25,570 bases of DNA from assembly GCA_964598695.1 (NCBI GenBank), contig CAZRDB010000059.1, forward strand, positions 1 through 25,570. The letters run 5' to 3'. Positions 13,593 to 22,095 of the stretch are shown piece by piece. This DNA is from CAZRDB01 sp964598695 (GTDB lineage Bacteria > Armatimonadota > Zipacnadia > UBA1398). The notes beneath the pieces are model-generated. The model was not told the DNA's origin. It did not search any database and saw only the letters and a program-made list of their open reading frames with translations. Both the position numbers and the translations under genes were made by a program. Numbering within the stretch: the first letter of the stretch is position 1; the number at the start of each line of letters is the position of its first letter.

Positions 13593-15629
13593 ATGCTGAC
13601 CTCGCTGGTGCTCGCGGCCGCGTGCGCGGCCGGCTCCCCGTTCGACGACGCTGTCGCCGTGTGGCACTTCGCTGACGCGACCGAAGCCCGTTCCGGGGAG
13701 CAGCTCTCAACCGTGGGCACGGTCGCCCTCGGTGCGGAGCTGACGGAGGAGGACCGGGCCGCATCGCTCGCGCGCGCCGGCGACGGCCGCGTCGCCCGGC
13801 TCGACGGCGGGCACTTGTCGGCCGGCGCGTCGGATCGCCCCGCGCTGCTCCTCGCGGGCCCCGCGATGTCCCTCTGTGTCCGCTTCCGGCTCGACCCAGG
13901 TGTGACCGACACGCCGATCCTCTCGCGCCACGGGGGGGGCACGCGCCTCTCGTACAACCTCTTCGTCACCGACCTGGGCGCCGGCCCGGCGCTCGGGTTC
14001 GAGCTGGGCGCCGACGCGCGCGACCGTCCGCTGTGCGTGAGTGTCCCCCTCGCCGCGATCGGCCCCGAGGCCTGGCACGACGCGATCGTTCGCTTCACGG
14101 GACCGCGGCTCGAGCTGTTCGTCGACGGCGTGCTCGTGGACGAGGAGTGGCCGATCGGCGCGGTGCGCGCCAATGCCGAGCCCCTCCTGATCGGCGCCGA
14201 GTCGCACGGCGAGGGGGTCATCAAGCAGGGCTTCCGCGGGCTGCTCGACCACGCCGCCCTGTGGAGCCGGGCGCTCACGGATGAAGAGGTGACCCTCCTC
14301 TCCGGCGGTCCCGAGGCCGTGGCGCGGCGCGATCGCGAGATCCTCGGGCCCGAGCGCGCGAGCGTGGCCTACTGGCGCCCGCGCGGGTTGGGCATCTCGG
14401 TCGGCGACTGCATGCCCTTCTACCACGAGGGCCGCTTCCACGTCTTCTACCTCTACGACCGCCGCCACCATGGTTCGAAGTGGGGGCTCGGGGCACACCA
14501 GTGGGCTCACATCTCCTCGACCGACCTGGTCCACTGGGAGCAGCACCCCATGGCGATCCCGATCGACGCGCAGTGGGAGTGCTCGATCTGCACCGGCTCG
14601 GTCGTCGAGCAGGACGGGACCTTCCACGCCTTCTACGCGACGCGGAAGTCGGACGGCACACAGCACCTCGGCCACGCGACGAGCCCCGACTGCATCCACT
14701 TCACCAAGCAACAGCCGAACCCGTTCCTCTCGGCGCCGGAGGGCTATGACCCGATGGACCTGCGCGACCCGCTCGTGACGACCGATCCCGTGACCGGCGG
14801 CTACCGGATGCTCGTCACGACGCGCCTCACCGATGGCCGCGACGGCTGCATCGGCAAGCTCCTCTCGGACGACCTGCGCGCCTGGCGGATGGTGGACCCC
14901 CTTCTCGTGGTCGGCCGGGTGACCGATTGCCCCGACCTGTTCGAGTGGAACGGGACGTACTACCTGCTCGCGGAGTTCGTCTACTGGACCGCCCCCGGTC
15001 CCGATGGGCCGTGGACCGCGCCCACGCCGAACAGCCTCGACGTGCTGTACGTCCCGAAGACCGCGCCGTTCGGCGACAACCGCCGCATCTACGTCTCGTG
15101 GCTCCCCGACGGCGGCTGGGGCGGCGACCTCATCTTCCGCGTGTTGGTCCGGCTCCCCGACGGCCGCCTCGGCACCCGTTTCGTGCCCGAGCTGATGCCG
15201 GCAGCGGCCGACCCACTGCCGCTCGCGGGCGGCGCGAGCACGACGCCGACCGTGTGGAGCGACCTCCCGTCCGACTACGTGCTCACCTGCCGGGTCACGC
15301 CGGAGGCGGGGCTGGGGACTCTCACCCTCGGGCTCCGGAGCGGGGCTGCCGGCGCGTTCGCGCTCCGGATCGACCGGGCCGGCGGGACCGTCTCGCTCGG
15401 GCCGGCAGGGGGCGACTCGGTGGCTGGCATCAGCCACGTGGAGGGGCTCGCTGAACCGTTCGACCTCACCGTGGTCGTCCTCCGTGACATCGTCGACGTC
15501 TCCATCGGAGGAACGCGCACGATCATCGCCCGGGCGCCGCGCGGCACGGGCGACCGGCTGGCGGTGGAGAGCGACGGCGGCGCGGCGCGGTTGGACGCCC
15601 TCGCGGTGCGGCCGATCCTCGCCCCCTGA
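13593..15629 (+). CDS. Secreted LamG plus GH32-like five-bladed propeller protein
   Basis: A 678-residue protein. ATG 13593 has GGAAGAGGG 8 nt upstream and opens a signal peptide (LTSLVLAAACAAGSP). Residues ~20-235 form a LamG/concanavalin-like domain (MSLCVRFRLD, WHDAIVRFTGPRLELFVDG, FRGLLDHAALWSRALTDEEV). Residues ~265-540 form a clan GH-J type propeller: GDCMPFYHEGRFHVFYLYD, ISSTDLVHWEQHP, DLRDPLV and DCPDLFEWNGTYYL. In GH32 enzymes the three carboxylates are an Asp nucleophile, the Asp of the RDP motif and a Glu in an ECPDxF motif. Here they align with D272, D392 and D445, so the acid/base is Asp rather than Glu. A C-terminal beta-sandwich (residues ~555-678) resembles the GH32 C-terminal module. 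Its substrate is unknown, with fructan or another furanoside as the family-based guess. It stands alone between the CapA gene and the oxidoreductase. Confidence 0.83.
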   Translation: MLTSLVLAAACAAGSPFDDAVAVWHFADATEARSGEQLSTVGTVALGAELTEEDRAASLARAGDGRVARLDGGHLSAGASDRPALLLAGPAMSLCVRFRLDPGVTDTPILSRHGGGTRLSYNLFVTDLGAGPALGFELGADARDRPLCVSVPLAAIGPEAWHDAIVRFTGPRLELFVDGVLVDEEWPIGAVRANAEPLLIGAESHGEGVIKQGFRGLLDHAALWSRALTDEEVTLLSGGPEAVARRDREILGPERASVAYWRPRGLGISVGDCMPFYHEGRFHVFYLYDRRHHGSKWGLGAHQWAHISSTDLVHWEQHPMAIPIDAQWECSICTGSVVEQDGTFHAFYATRKSDGTQHLGHATSPDCIHFTKQQPNPFLSAPEGYDPMDLRDPLVTTDPVTGGYRMLVTTRLTDGRDGCIGKLLSDDLRAWRMVDPLLVVGRVTDCPDLFEWNGTYYLLAEFVYWTAPGPDGPWTAPTPNSLDVLYVPKTAPFGDNRRIYVSWLPDGGWGGDLIFRVLVRLPDGRLGTRFVPELMPAAADPLPLAGGASTTPTVWSDLPSDYVLTCRVTPEAGLGTLTLGLRSGAAGAFALRIDRAGGTVSLGPAGGDSVAGISHVEGLAEPFDLTVVVLRDIVDVSIGGTRTIIARAPRGTGDRLAVESDGGAARLDALAVRPILAP

Positions 15630-15655
15630 CCCCGCCGCGCGCCTCCGAGCCGCAA

Positions 15656-15685
15656 TCGACAAGCAAGCGCTCGCCGCGCTACTAT
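15656..15685 (+). promoter_or_regulatory. Sigma-70-type promoter of the FAD oxidoreductase
   Basis: TCGACA (15656-15661, compare TTGACA) and TACTAT (15680-15685, compare TATAAT) are separated by 18 nt, and the -10 ends 61 nt before the ATG. The -35 and spacer resemble the end of the conserved 3' blocks at 4913-4939 and 6072-6098. Confidence 0.5.
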
Positions 15686-15746
15686 CGCGGGGGGGGCGAG
15701 GCACGGGCCCATCCCACGCAGCACGCGCGGTGCAGGAGGTCGCGGT

Positions 15747-17180
15747 ATGTCGGAGCACGTCGTCATCATCGGCGGAGGGCCGGCGGGCCTCACCGCCTGC
15801 TACGAACTGGGCAAGGCCTCGATCCCGGCGACGGTCCTGGAGCGCGAGGGCATCCTCGGCGGGATCGCCCGCACCGACCTCTACAAGGGCTTCCGCTTCG
15901 ACATCGGCGGCCACCGCTTCTTCACCAAGGTGACCGAGGTCGACGCGCTGTGGACGGAGATCCTCGGCAGCGAGATGCTCGACCGGCCCCGCCTCTCGCG
16001 CATCTACTACCGCAACCAGTTCTTCGCCTATCCGCTCAAGGCGATGGACGCCCTCAGCAAGCTGGGCGTCGCGACCTCGGCGGCCGCGGTCGGCAGTTAC
16101 CTGTGGTGGCGCATGTTCCCCTGCCGCGAGGAGCGAAACCTCGAGCAGTGGGTGACCAACCGCTTCGGTCGCCGCCTCTACGAGATGTTCTTCAAGACCT
16201 ATACCGAGAAGGTCTGGGGGATCCCCTGCACCGAGATCTCGGCCGACTGGGCGGCGCAGCGGATCAAGGGCCTCTCGCTGTGGGAGGCCGTCAAGAACGC
16301 GCTGTTCGCCAAGCCGGGCGACACGCGGATCAAGACGCTCATCGACCGCTTCCGCTATCCGCGGCTCGGCCCGGGGATGATGTGGGAGCGCGCGGCCGAA
16401 CTCGCCCAGACCCACGGCCAGCGGGTGTTGCGCGAGCGCGAGGTTACGCGGATCCGTCACGAGGCCGGACGGGTGGTCGCCGTGACCGTGCGCGAGCCCT
16501 CCGGCGAGACCTCGGAGCTGGAGGGGAGCCAGTTCATCTCCTCGCTCCCCCTGCGCGAGCTGGTCGAGTCGTTCAGCCCCGAGGCCCCCGAGAAGGTGCG
16601 GGAGGCCGCCCGCGGCCTGCGCTACCGCGACTTCCTGACGGTGGGGCTGATCTGCAACCAGGCGGAGCTGTTCCCCGACAACTGGATCTACATCCACTCG
16701 CCGGAAGTCAAGCTCGGCCGGATCCAGAACTTCAAGAACTGGTCGCCCGAGATGGTCCCCGACGCGGCGAAGTCGTGCCTCGGCCTCGAGTACTTCACGT
16801 TCGAGGGCGACGGGCTGTGGACGGCCTCCGACGAGTCGCTGATCGAACTGGGGACCAAGGAGTGCGCCCAGATCCGGCTCGTCGAGCGGGATTGGGTCGA
16901 GGACGGCGTCGTGGTCCGGATGCAGAAGGCCTACCCGATCTACGACGATGGCTACCAAGAGCGAATCGACACCGTCCGCGAGTGGCTCGCGGGCTTCGCC
17001 AACCTCCAGTGCATCGGGCGCAACGGCCAGCACCGCTACAACAACATGGACCACTCGATGCTGACCGCGCTGCTCGCCGCCCGCAACATCCAGGGCGAGA
17101 GGCACGATGTCTGGTCGGTCAACGTCGACCAGGAGTACCACGAGGAGTCGAAGAGCGCCGACGACAAGCCGAGCGCGTAG
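15747..17180 (+). CDS. FAD-dependent oxidoreductase, UDP-galactopyranose mutase / protoporphyrinogen oxidase-like
   Basis: A 477-residue protein with AGGAGGT (15734-15740) 6 nt before ATG 15747. The N-terminus has the dinucleotide-binding motif VVIIGGGPAGLTACYEL with Glu about 20 residues later (VLEREGILGG). It is followed by GFRFDIGGHRFF, typical of the amine-oxidase and UDP-galactopyranose-mutase-like superfamily. A helical cap region with EQWVTNRFGRRLYEMFFKTYTEKVWG follows. The C-terminal FAD-contact segment reads GRNGQHRYNNMDHSM. This subgroup is common beside glycan-synthesis genes and often annotated only as NAD(P)/FAD-dependent oxidoreductase. It lacks a signal peptide, so it is cytoplasmic. 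The true substrate, whether a nucleotide sugar, porphyrin or polyprenyl compound, cannot be told from sequence. It converges on pilQ across a shared hairpin. Confidence 0.85.
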   Translation: MSEHVVIIGGGPAGLTACYELGKASIPATVLEREGILGGIARTDLYKGFRFDIGGHRFFTKVTEVDALWTEILGSEMLDRPRLSRIYYRNQFFAYPLKAMDALSKLGVATSAAAVGSYLWWRMFPCREERNLEQWVTNRFGRRLYEMFFKTYTEKVWGIPCTEISADWAAQRIKGLSLWEAVKNALFAKPGDTRIKTLIDRFRYPRLGPGMMWERAAELAQTHGQRVLREREVTRIRHEAGRVVAVTVREPSGETSELEGSQFISSLPLRELVESFSPEAPEKVREAARGLRYRDFLTVGLICNQAELFPDNWIYIHSPEVKLGRIQNFKNWSPEMVPDAAKSCLGLEYFTFEGDGLWTASDESLIELGTKECAQIRLVERDWVEDGVVVRMQKAYPIYDDGYQERIDTVREWLAGFANLQCIGRNGQHRYNNMDHSMLTALLAARNIQGERHDVWSVNVDQEYHEESKSADDKPSA

Positions 17181-17206
17181 CTCCACCCTCGAGCACGACA
17201 CGTGGA

Positions 17207-17236
17207 ACGGGGAGGCGCCGAGCGGCGCCTCCCCGT
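17207..17236. terminator. Bidirectional terminator hairpin between the oxidoreductase and pilQ
   Basis: A perfect 13-bp inverted repeat (17207-17219 with 17224-17236, core GGGGAGGCGCC) with a GAGC tetraloop sits in the 81-nt gap between two convergent genes. It should fold equally well from either strand. Neither side has a long T-run. Confidence 0.75.
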
Positions 17237-17261
17237 CAGTCGTACGGTTGCCTCGTCCCCG

Positions 17262-20200
17262 CTACCCGTTGCCGATCCGGGCGAGAGCCCCGGTCTGCGG
17301 CCGGTCGTTCGAGGGCTTGGTCGCCGGCTGCTCCTCCTGCGAGGCTGCCTCGGCCGCGGGCACCTCGTACTCGCCCATCGCGGTCCAGTTCGAGCTGAGC
17401 TGCTCCAGCTCGGCCGGGCTGACTGCTCCCTGGGAGGGCAGGCGGGGCCCGGCGCCCTCGGCGACGCCCGAGGCGTTCTCGGAGCGTAGCGTGCCGTCGT
17501 GGGAGTAGATGACCTTGGGCGTCATGAAGAACACCAGCTCCTGCGGGGCCTTCGTGACCTTGCGGTGGCGGAAGAGCTGTCCGAGGACCGGGATATCGGA
17601 GAGGAACGGGACGGTCTTCAGGGTCTCGATCTCGTCCTCGCGGATCAGGCCGCCGATCACGATGGTCTCGCCATCGCCGGCTACGACCTCGGTCTCGGCC
17701 CGACGGGTGCGAACCTGGGGCAGCCCGTCGATGTAGCCCGAGATCGAGGACGACTCCGCGGTCAGGTCGAGCACGACGTGGCCATCGCCGGTGACGCGCG
17801 GCGTGAAGTCGACGATGATGCCGACATCGGCCGTCTCGGTCGAGTAGGTCGCCGTGCCGCCCGGGTTGGGCTGGAGCACCCGGTACCGGAGGGTGTCGCC
17901 GATCTGGATGTGGCCCGTGCCGCCGTCGACACAGCGGATCTTGGGGTTCGCGAGCAGCTTGGTCTTGTCGTTCTGGGCCGTCAGGGCGAAGGTGCCGGTG
18001 AACGAGAACCCGCTCCGCGAGAAGCTCCGGAGGTTCATCCCGTCGCCGTCGGCCTCGCCGATCACGGTGCTGCCCCAGTCCCAGTCGATCCCCTTGTCCT
18101 TGAGGTAGTTCCGGTTGACGTCGGCGATCACGCACTCGAGCACGACCTGGTGGGGGGCGATGTCGAACTGCTCGAGCATGGCCACGGCCCGCTTCACGGC
18201 CCAGCGCGGACCGGCCAGCAGGAGCGCGTGGTTCCGCATGTCGACGCCGACCGAGAGCCAGATCTCGATCTGCTCGCCGCTGGACGAGGCGCCGGCGTTC
18301 GCCGGCTGGCCGGCGGCTGCCGGGCCGTTCGCGCCTGCCGTCGAGCCGTCGCCGAGGCCGCCCTCGGGCGGAGTGGTCGTGTCGTCGTCACCCAGCGGCG
18401 GCTGGCCGGTCACGGTGCCGTCGAGCAGGCCCGCATCGGGGGAGCCGGAGCCGGGGGCGGGCATGTCGCCCGCCGGCGGGGCGCCGGAGTCGGGGCCGGG
18501 ACCGAAGGGGCCGCCCTGGCCGAACAGGTAGTAGTCCTCGGGGGCGGCGGGCGAGCCGGTCGGGCTCGGCGGGCCGACGGGGATGCCCTGGGCTTCCGCG
18601 AGCCGGCGCAGGCGCACCTGGACCGATGGCGTGTCCTGCGCCGCGACCTTCATGTCCTGCTTCTCGCCGAACACCGAGGAGAGCATCTGCATCGCCTCGG
18701 TAACGGAGGCCCAGCGCAGCACGTAACGCTCCGAAGCGATCTCGAGCGCGTAGCTGCCCGGCGCCGGGGGCTGGTCCAGCTCGCGCAGGATCGCCACGGC
18801 CTCGGAGACCGCGACCGAGGGACCGGTCAGGGCGAGCATCTCGCCGCTCGGCTGGGCCTGGAAGGCCTCGTCGAGCTTGAGTCCCATCAGGGTCTCGGCG
18901 AGGTAGCCGGGCTCCTGGTGGATGACCCGGACGTTCTCCGTCACGATCTCGGTGGTGGGCGCGGTGTCCCAGGCCCGGACCTTCTCGAGGCAGCGCGCGA
19001 CGGGCTCGGCCGGGCCCATGATGACCAGGGTCTTGGTCTGCGGCAGGCCGGTCACCGTGACCTCCGGGCAGGCCTGCTGGGCGAGCCGCTCGAGGCCGCG
19101 GAGGTAGCGGCTCTCGACCCGATACTCCTCGACCGACTCGGCGCGGGTCGCGAGAGAGAGGTCGACGGCCTTGGCATGCTCCATCGCCGCCTGCGCGTCC
19201 TTCTCGGCGCCGGTGATGATCAGGGTGCCGTCCACGGTCTTCACGTGGGTGGCGATCTCGGGGAACTGCTCCTTCACGGCCGCCTGCACGACCTCGGGGC
19301 TGTGGCGCGTCGGCTTGTAGGTGAGCGTGACGATCTTGCCGCCCTGGCGGTCGAGTTCGGCGAGGAACTCCTTCGCCTCGGACACCAGCGGATCCGGGCC
19401 CTTGAGCGCGATCTGCTGGGTGCCGGAGCGGTGGATGACCTGGAGACGATCGCCGAAGACCTGCTTCAGGAAGCCCGCCAGCTCGGAGGCGTTGCCCGAC
19501 TGCAGCGAGCACAGCTCGACGCGCTCGGAAGGCGAGTAGATGCCCTCCTCGCGGGCCTTGTCGGCGCGACGGAGGCTCATCATGGCCTCGTTGACATCGA
19601 CCGCGTCGCCGGCGAGCACGAGGACACCGGGATCGGAGTACTTCTGCACGAGGACGCGCGGATGCAGCCGCTTGACCAGCTCGAGGTACTGGTCGAGCGC
19701 GGCCGCGTCTTGGTGCAGCGGGTAGTAGTTCTCGACGACGCGGTCGCTCACCGCGAGGTAGTTCTGGATCGACTCGCGGGTGGCGACGATGTAGGTCTCG
19801 CCACGCTTGACCCAGACGAGATCCTTGATGCCGCAGATGGTCGCGATCGCTTCCTCAGGCGTGACATCGGTCATGGTGACCGAAACCGAGCCGAGGTCCT
19901 GGGCCTTGTCGACGACGATGTCGACATCGCCGTAGTTGGCGATCGCCATCAGGGCCTCCTCGACCGTGGTGCCGGGGAAGTCGAGGGAGATCCGGCCCTC
20001 ACTGAGGAAGGCGGGGACGCGGGCGAGGCCCGGAGCCGGACCCGGCTCGAACCGCGCGCCGGCGCCGGCCGTGGCGTCTCCGATGCCCTCGCTGGGGCCG
20101 CGGCCGAGGCCGCCCGAGCTGGTCGGACGCCGGGGGCCGGGGATGACCTGCGAGCCGCCCTGGGCGACCGTGGCCTCTCCGCCCAGCGGGAACCAGCCGG

Positions 20201-21197
20201 CCTCGGGGCCGGACGCGCCCGAGCCGGGGCCGGAGATCTCGGGGCTCGCGACCTGGGTCTCGGCCGTCCCCTCGGGACCGGGCGTCACAACCGGTTCGGC
20301 GGGGCTCTCGGCCGGCGCCGTCGGCTCGGCCGCGGCGTGGCCGGCGTGGATGACCAGCTCGCGGCCGTCCTCGCTCGGGGTGACGGAGCACTCGCCCTTC
20401 TCGGTCAGCTCGACGGTGATCCGGACGCCGATGCCATCGGCCAGGACCCGCTCGATCCGGACGTCGCGAACGAGGCCGCTCTTCTCGCCGGCCCAGTCGG
20501 CCGACAGCTCGCGCGGAGCGTCGGTGGCATAGAGGACGACCTCGTAGGTGGTATCGGAGGTGGCGCGCGCCTCGTAGCGGGGGGCAACGCCGGCCCGCAC
20601 GAAGATCTCGTTGGCGCCGTCGGGCGCCTCGGAGACGAGCACGGCGCTGACCATGCTGCCATCGGCGCCCGCGGCTCCGCCGGCGGCGGGGGCCTCCTGC
20701 GGCGCGGCCGCCGCGACGGGCGCGGCTGCGGGCTTGGGGCCCTGCAGGTCGAGGGGGCCGTTGACGGCGATGGCGAGGACGCCATCGGCGCGGAGGGCGG
20801 CCTTGACCGGCCGGCGCTGGTCGAGGTAGAGCACGACGTAGGTGCCCTTCCCCGCCTTCTCCGCGCGTCCATCGAGGACGAGGACGCGGGCCAGCGCCGA
20901 GGAGCCACTCGCCGAGCGCGCGGGGGAGCCCAGCACGCTCTCGACGGGAGAGGCCTCCGGCAGGTACACCACGTAGCGCAGCGGGTCGGTGCGCCGCTCC
21001 GCCTGGAACTCGGCAGGTCCGCTCAGTCGAAGCTCGACGAGTGCGGCGGAGCCCGATTCGACGAGGTCGACCGAGCTGAGCTGCACCGCGTCGGCCCACG
21101 CGGGCCGAGATCCCGACGAGAGCGCCATCCCGAGGGCCAGAAGGCAGAGCAGGCCCCAAGGGCGGGCGAACCCGAGCTTTCGTCTCATCGTGGACAT
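17262..21197 (-). CDS. pilQ: Type IV pilus secretin PilQ, unusually large
   Basis: A 1311-residue outer-membrane secretin. ATG 21197 overlaps the pilP stop by one base (TGATG), with GGAGG 12 nt upstream. A signal peptide ends about residue 36 (AWADA). Two AMIN-like domains (about 37-135 and 180-290) are followed by a Pro/Gly-rich linker and an STN/N0-like domain (about 400-480). About six tandem N1-type units then span 486-1012, each with the strand-helix-strand-strand-helix pattern (for example LVLAGDAVDVNEAMMSLR and LIITGAEKDAQAAMEHAK). The last is split by a Pro/Gly/Asp-rich insertion of roughly 100 residues (about 870-974). The secretin pore domain (about 1013-1235) has ETIVIGGLIREDEIETLKTVPFLSDIPVLG and ends FFMTPKVIYS. 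Ordinary PilQ proteins have N0 plus N1 and are about 700-750 residues. It forms the channel through which the pilus exits. Confidence 0.93.
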   Translation of the reverse strand: MSTMRRKLGFARPWGLLCLLALGMALSSGSRPAWADAVQLSSVDLVESGSAALVELRLSGPAEFQAERRTDPLRYVVYLPEASPVESVLGSPARSASGSSALARVLVLDGRAEKAGKGTYVVLYLDQRRPVKAALRADGVLAIAVNGPLDLQGPKPAAAPVAAAAPQEAPAAGGAAGADGSMVSAVLVSEAPDGANEIFVRAGVAPRYEARATSDTTYEVVLYATDAPRELSADWAGEKSGLVRDVRIERVLADGIGVRITVELTEKGECSVTPSEDGRELVIHAGHAAAEPTAPAESPAEPVVTPGPEGTAETQVASPEISGPGSGASGPEAGWFPLGGEATVAQGGSQVIPGPRRPTSSGGLGRGPSEGIGDATAGAGARFEPGPAPGLARVPAFLSEGRISLDFPGTTVEEALMAIANYGDVDIVVDKAQDLGSVSVTMTDVTPEEAIATICGIKDLVWVKRGETYIVATRESIQNYLAVSDRVVENYYPLHQDAAALDQYLELVKRLHPRVLVQKYSDPGVLVLAGDAVDVNEAMMSLRRADKAREEGIYSPSERVELCSLQSGNASELAGFLKQVFGDRLQVIHRSGTQQIALKGPDPLVSEAKEFLAELDRQGGKIVTLTYKPTRHSPEVVQAAVKEQFPEIATHVKTVDGTLIITGAEKDAQAAMEHAKAVDLSLATRAESVEEYRVESRYLRGLERLAQQACPEVTVTGLPQTKTLVIMGPAEPVARCLEKVRAWDTAPTTEIVTENVRVIHQEPGYLAETLMGLKLDEAFQAQPSGEMLALTGPSVAVSEAVAILRELDQPPAPGSYALEIASERYVLRWASVTEAMQMLSSVFGEKQDMKVAAQDTPSVQVRLRRLAEAQGIPVGPPSPTGSPAAPEDYYLFGQGGPFGPGPDSGAPPAGDMPAPGSGSPDAGLLDGTVTGQPPLGDDDTTTPPEGGLGDGSTAGANGPAAAGQPANAGASSSGEQIEIWLSVGVDMRNHALLLAGPRWAVKRAVAMLEQFDIAPHQVVLECVIADVNRNYLKDKGIDWDWGSTVIGEADGDGMNLRSFSRSGFSFTGTFALTAQNDKTKLLANPKIRCVDGGTGHIQIGDTLRYRVLQPNPGGTATYSTETADVGIIVDFTPRVTGDGHVVLDLTAESSSISGYIDGLPQVRTRRAETEVVAGDGETIVIGGLIREDEIETLKTVPFLSDIPVLGQLFRHRKVTKAPQELVFFMTPKVIYSHDGTLRSENASGVAEGAGPRLPSQGAVSPAELEQLSSNWTAMGEYEVPAAEAASQEEQPATKPSNDRPQTGALARIGNG

Positions 21198-22066
21198 CAC
21201 TGCGCTGCGCCTCCATTCGCCTGAAGGGTGATCACGCGACCACTCTCGTCCTGACAAGTAACCTTCGCGCGATCGACCGACAGGACCCGCATGCTACGAC
21301 CTTGCACGTTCAGTTGCTGTCCGGGCCGTACCAGGTACCGCGTCTGACCGTCGGCAAGCACACCGGTCGGTCGGCCGTCTGATCCGATCACCGTCCCGGT
21401 CACCCTCAGATCGGGTGGCGGGCTCGGGTCGGAGCGGCGCGGACGCAGCACGTCCTCCGAACGTGGGTACAACCCGCGGAAGAACGAGTTGGTTCGATCG
21501 AGCCGGGAGGGCCGCGGCGCGGGGGCCTGGGCCGTGGGCGTCCCGACGGGAGCGCCGGTCGGCGGGCCGGAGACGATCGGCCCCGCGGCGCCGGGGCCGG
21601 CGGCCGGTCCGGTCGGGAGCGCGCCCGGCTGCGGCAGCGTCGTGGGTGGCACTCCACCCGTTCCGGTTCCGGCGGGTGGCGCGCCCGTCGTGGGGGGCGT
21701 CCCGCCGGTGGGCGGGGTCGTGCCGGTGGGCGGGGTAGTGGTGGGCGTCTGCTCCGCGGGCTGTCCGGTGCTGTGGGCCGGGCTGCCGGGCACGAAGGGG
21801 CTGCGATCCCGCCGGAGCGCGAACTCGCTCCAGGAGTATTCCCGCTCCGCCGACTCGGACTCGGCCTGCGACTCGGACGCATGGCCCGTCCGGCCCTGCG
21901 CCGTGAGTTCGGCGATGCGCTTGGCGTTCTCGCTCTGCGCGGCCGGCTTGGGCTTGGGCTTGACGAGCAGCAGCATGACCGCGACGACCAACCCGATCAC
22001 CAGGAGCGGGATCGCGATCAGTACCACCTTGCTGGGCTTCTTGGCCTGGACTTCAGGCATCGCCAT
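21197..22066 (-). CDS. pilP: PilP-like type IV pilus alignment protein, membrane-anchored
   Basis: A 289-residue protein. ATG 22066 has GGGAGG 8 nt upstream. A short cytoplasmic N-terminus (MAMPEVQAKKPSK) leads to one transmembrane helix (about residues 13-35). A linker of ~170 residues follows, with a central run of Pro/Thr/Gly low complexity (repeats of the type TPPTGGTPP). The C-terminal ~75 residues form a beta domain (VTGTVIGSDGRPTGVLADGQ, YLVRPGQQLNVQGRSMRVLSVDRAKVTCQDES) like the small domain of PilP and GspC that contacts the secretin's N0 domain. The position between pilO and pilQ supports this. Classical PilP is a lipoprotein, but this one has no lipobox and uses a TM helix, as GspC does. 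The name rests on gene order plus domain shape. Confidence 0.7.
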   Translation of the reverse strand: MAMPEVQAKKPSKVVLIAIPLLVIGLVVAVMLLLVKPKPKPAAQSENAKRIAELTAQGRTGHASESQAESESAEREYSWSEFALRRDRSPFVPGSPAHSTGQPAEQTPTTTPPTGTTPPTGGTPPTTGAPPAGTGTGGVPPTTLPQPGALPTGPAAGPGAAGPIVSGPPTGAPVGTPTAQAPAPRPSRLDRTNSFFRGLYPRSEDVLRPRRSDPSPPPDLRVTGTVIGSDGRPTGVLADGQTRYLVRPGQQLNVQGRSMRVLSVDRAKVTCQDESGRVITLQANGGAAQ

Positions 22067-22095
22067 GGTAACCGCCTCCCGAGCGCGACGCCCCG

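Noticed and set aside
13707..17201. Minus-strand open frame of over 1100 codons opposite the GH32-like and oxidoreductase genes
   Set aside because: It is a shadow of GC-rich coding with strong third-position bias. Its translation is dominated by Arg, Val, Gly and Asp and has no domain, while both opposite-strand genes have clear family motifs.
17499..21224. Plus-strand open frame of over 1200 codons opposite pilQ
   Set aside because: It is antisense to a well-supported secretin and low in complexity, with no recognisable motif.
21640..21760. Short repeats resembling a direct-repeat array
   Set aside because: They encode the Pro/Thr/Gly low-complexity linker of the PilP-like protein, and there are no CRISPR-like spacers.
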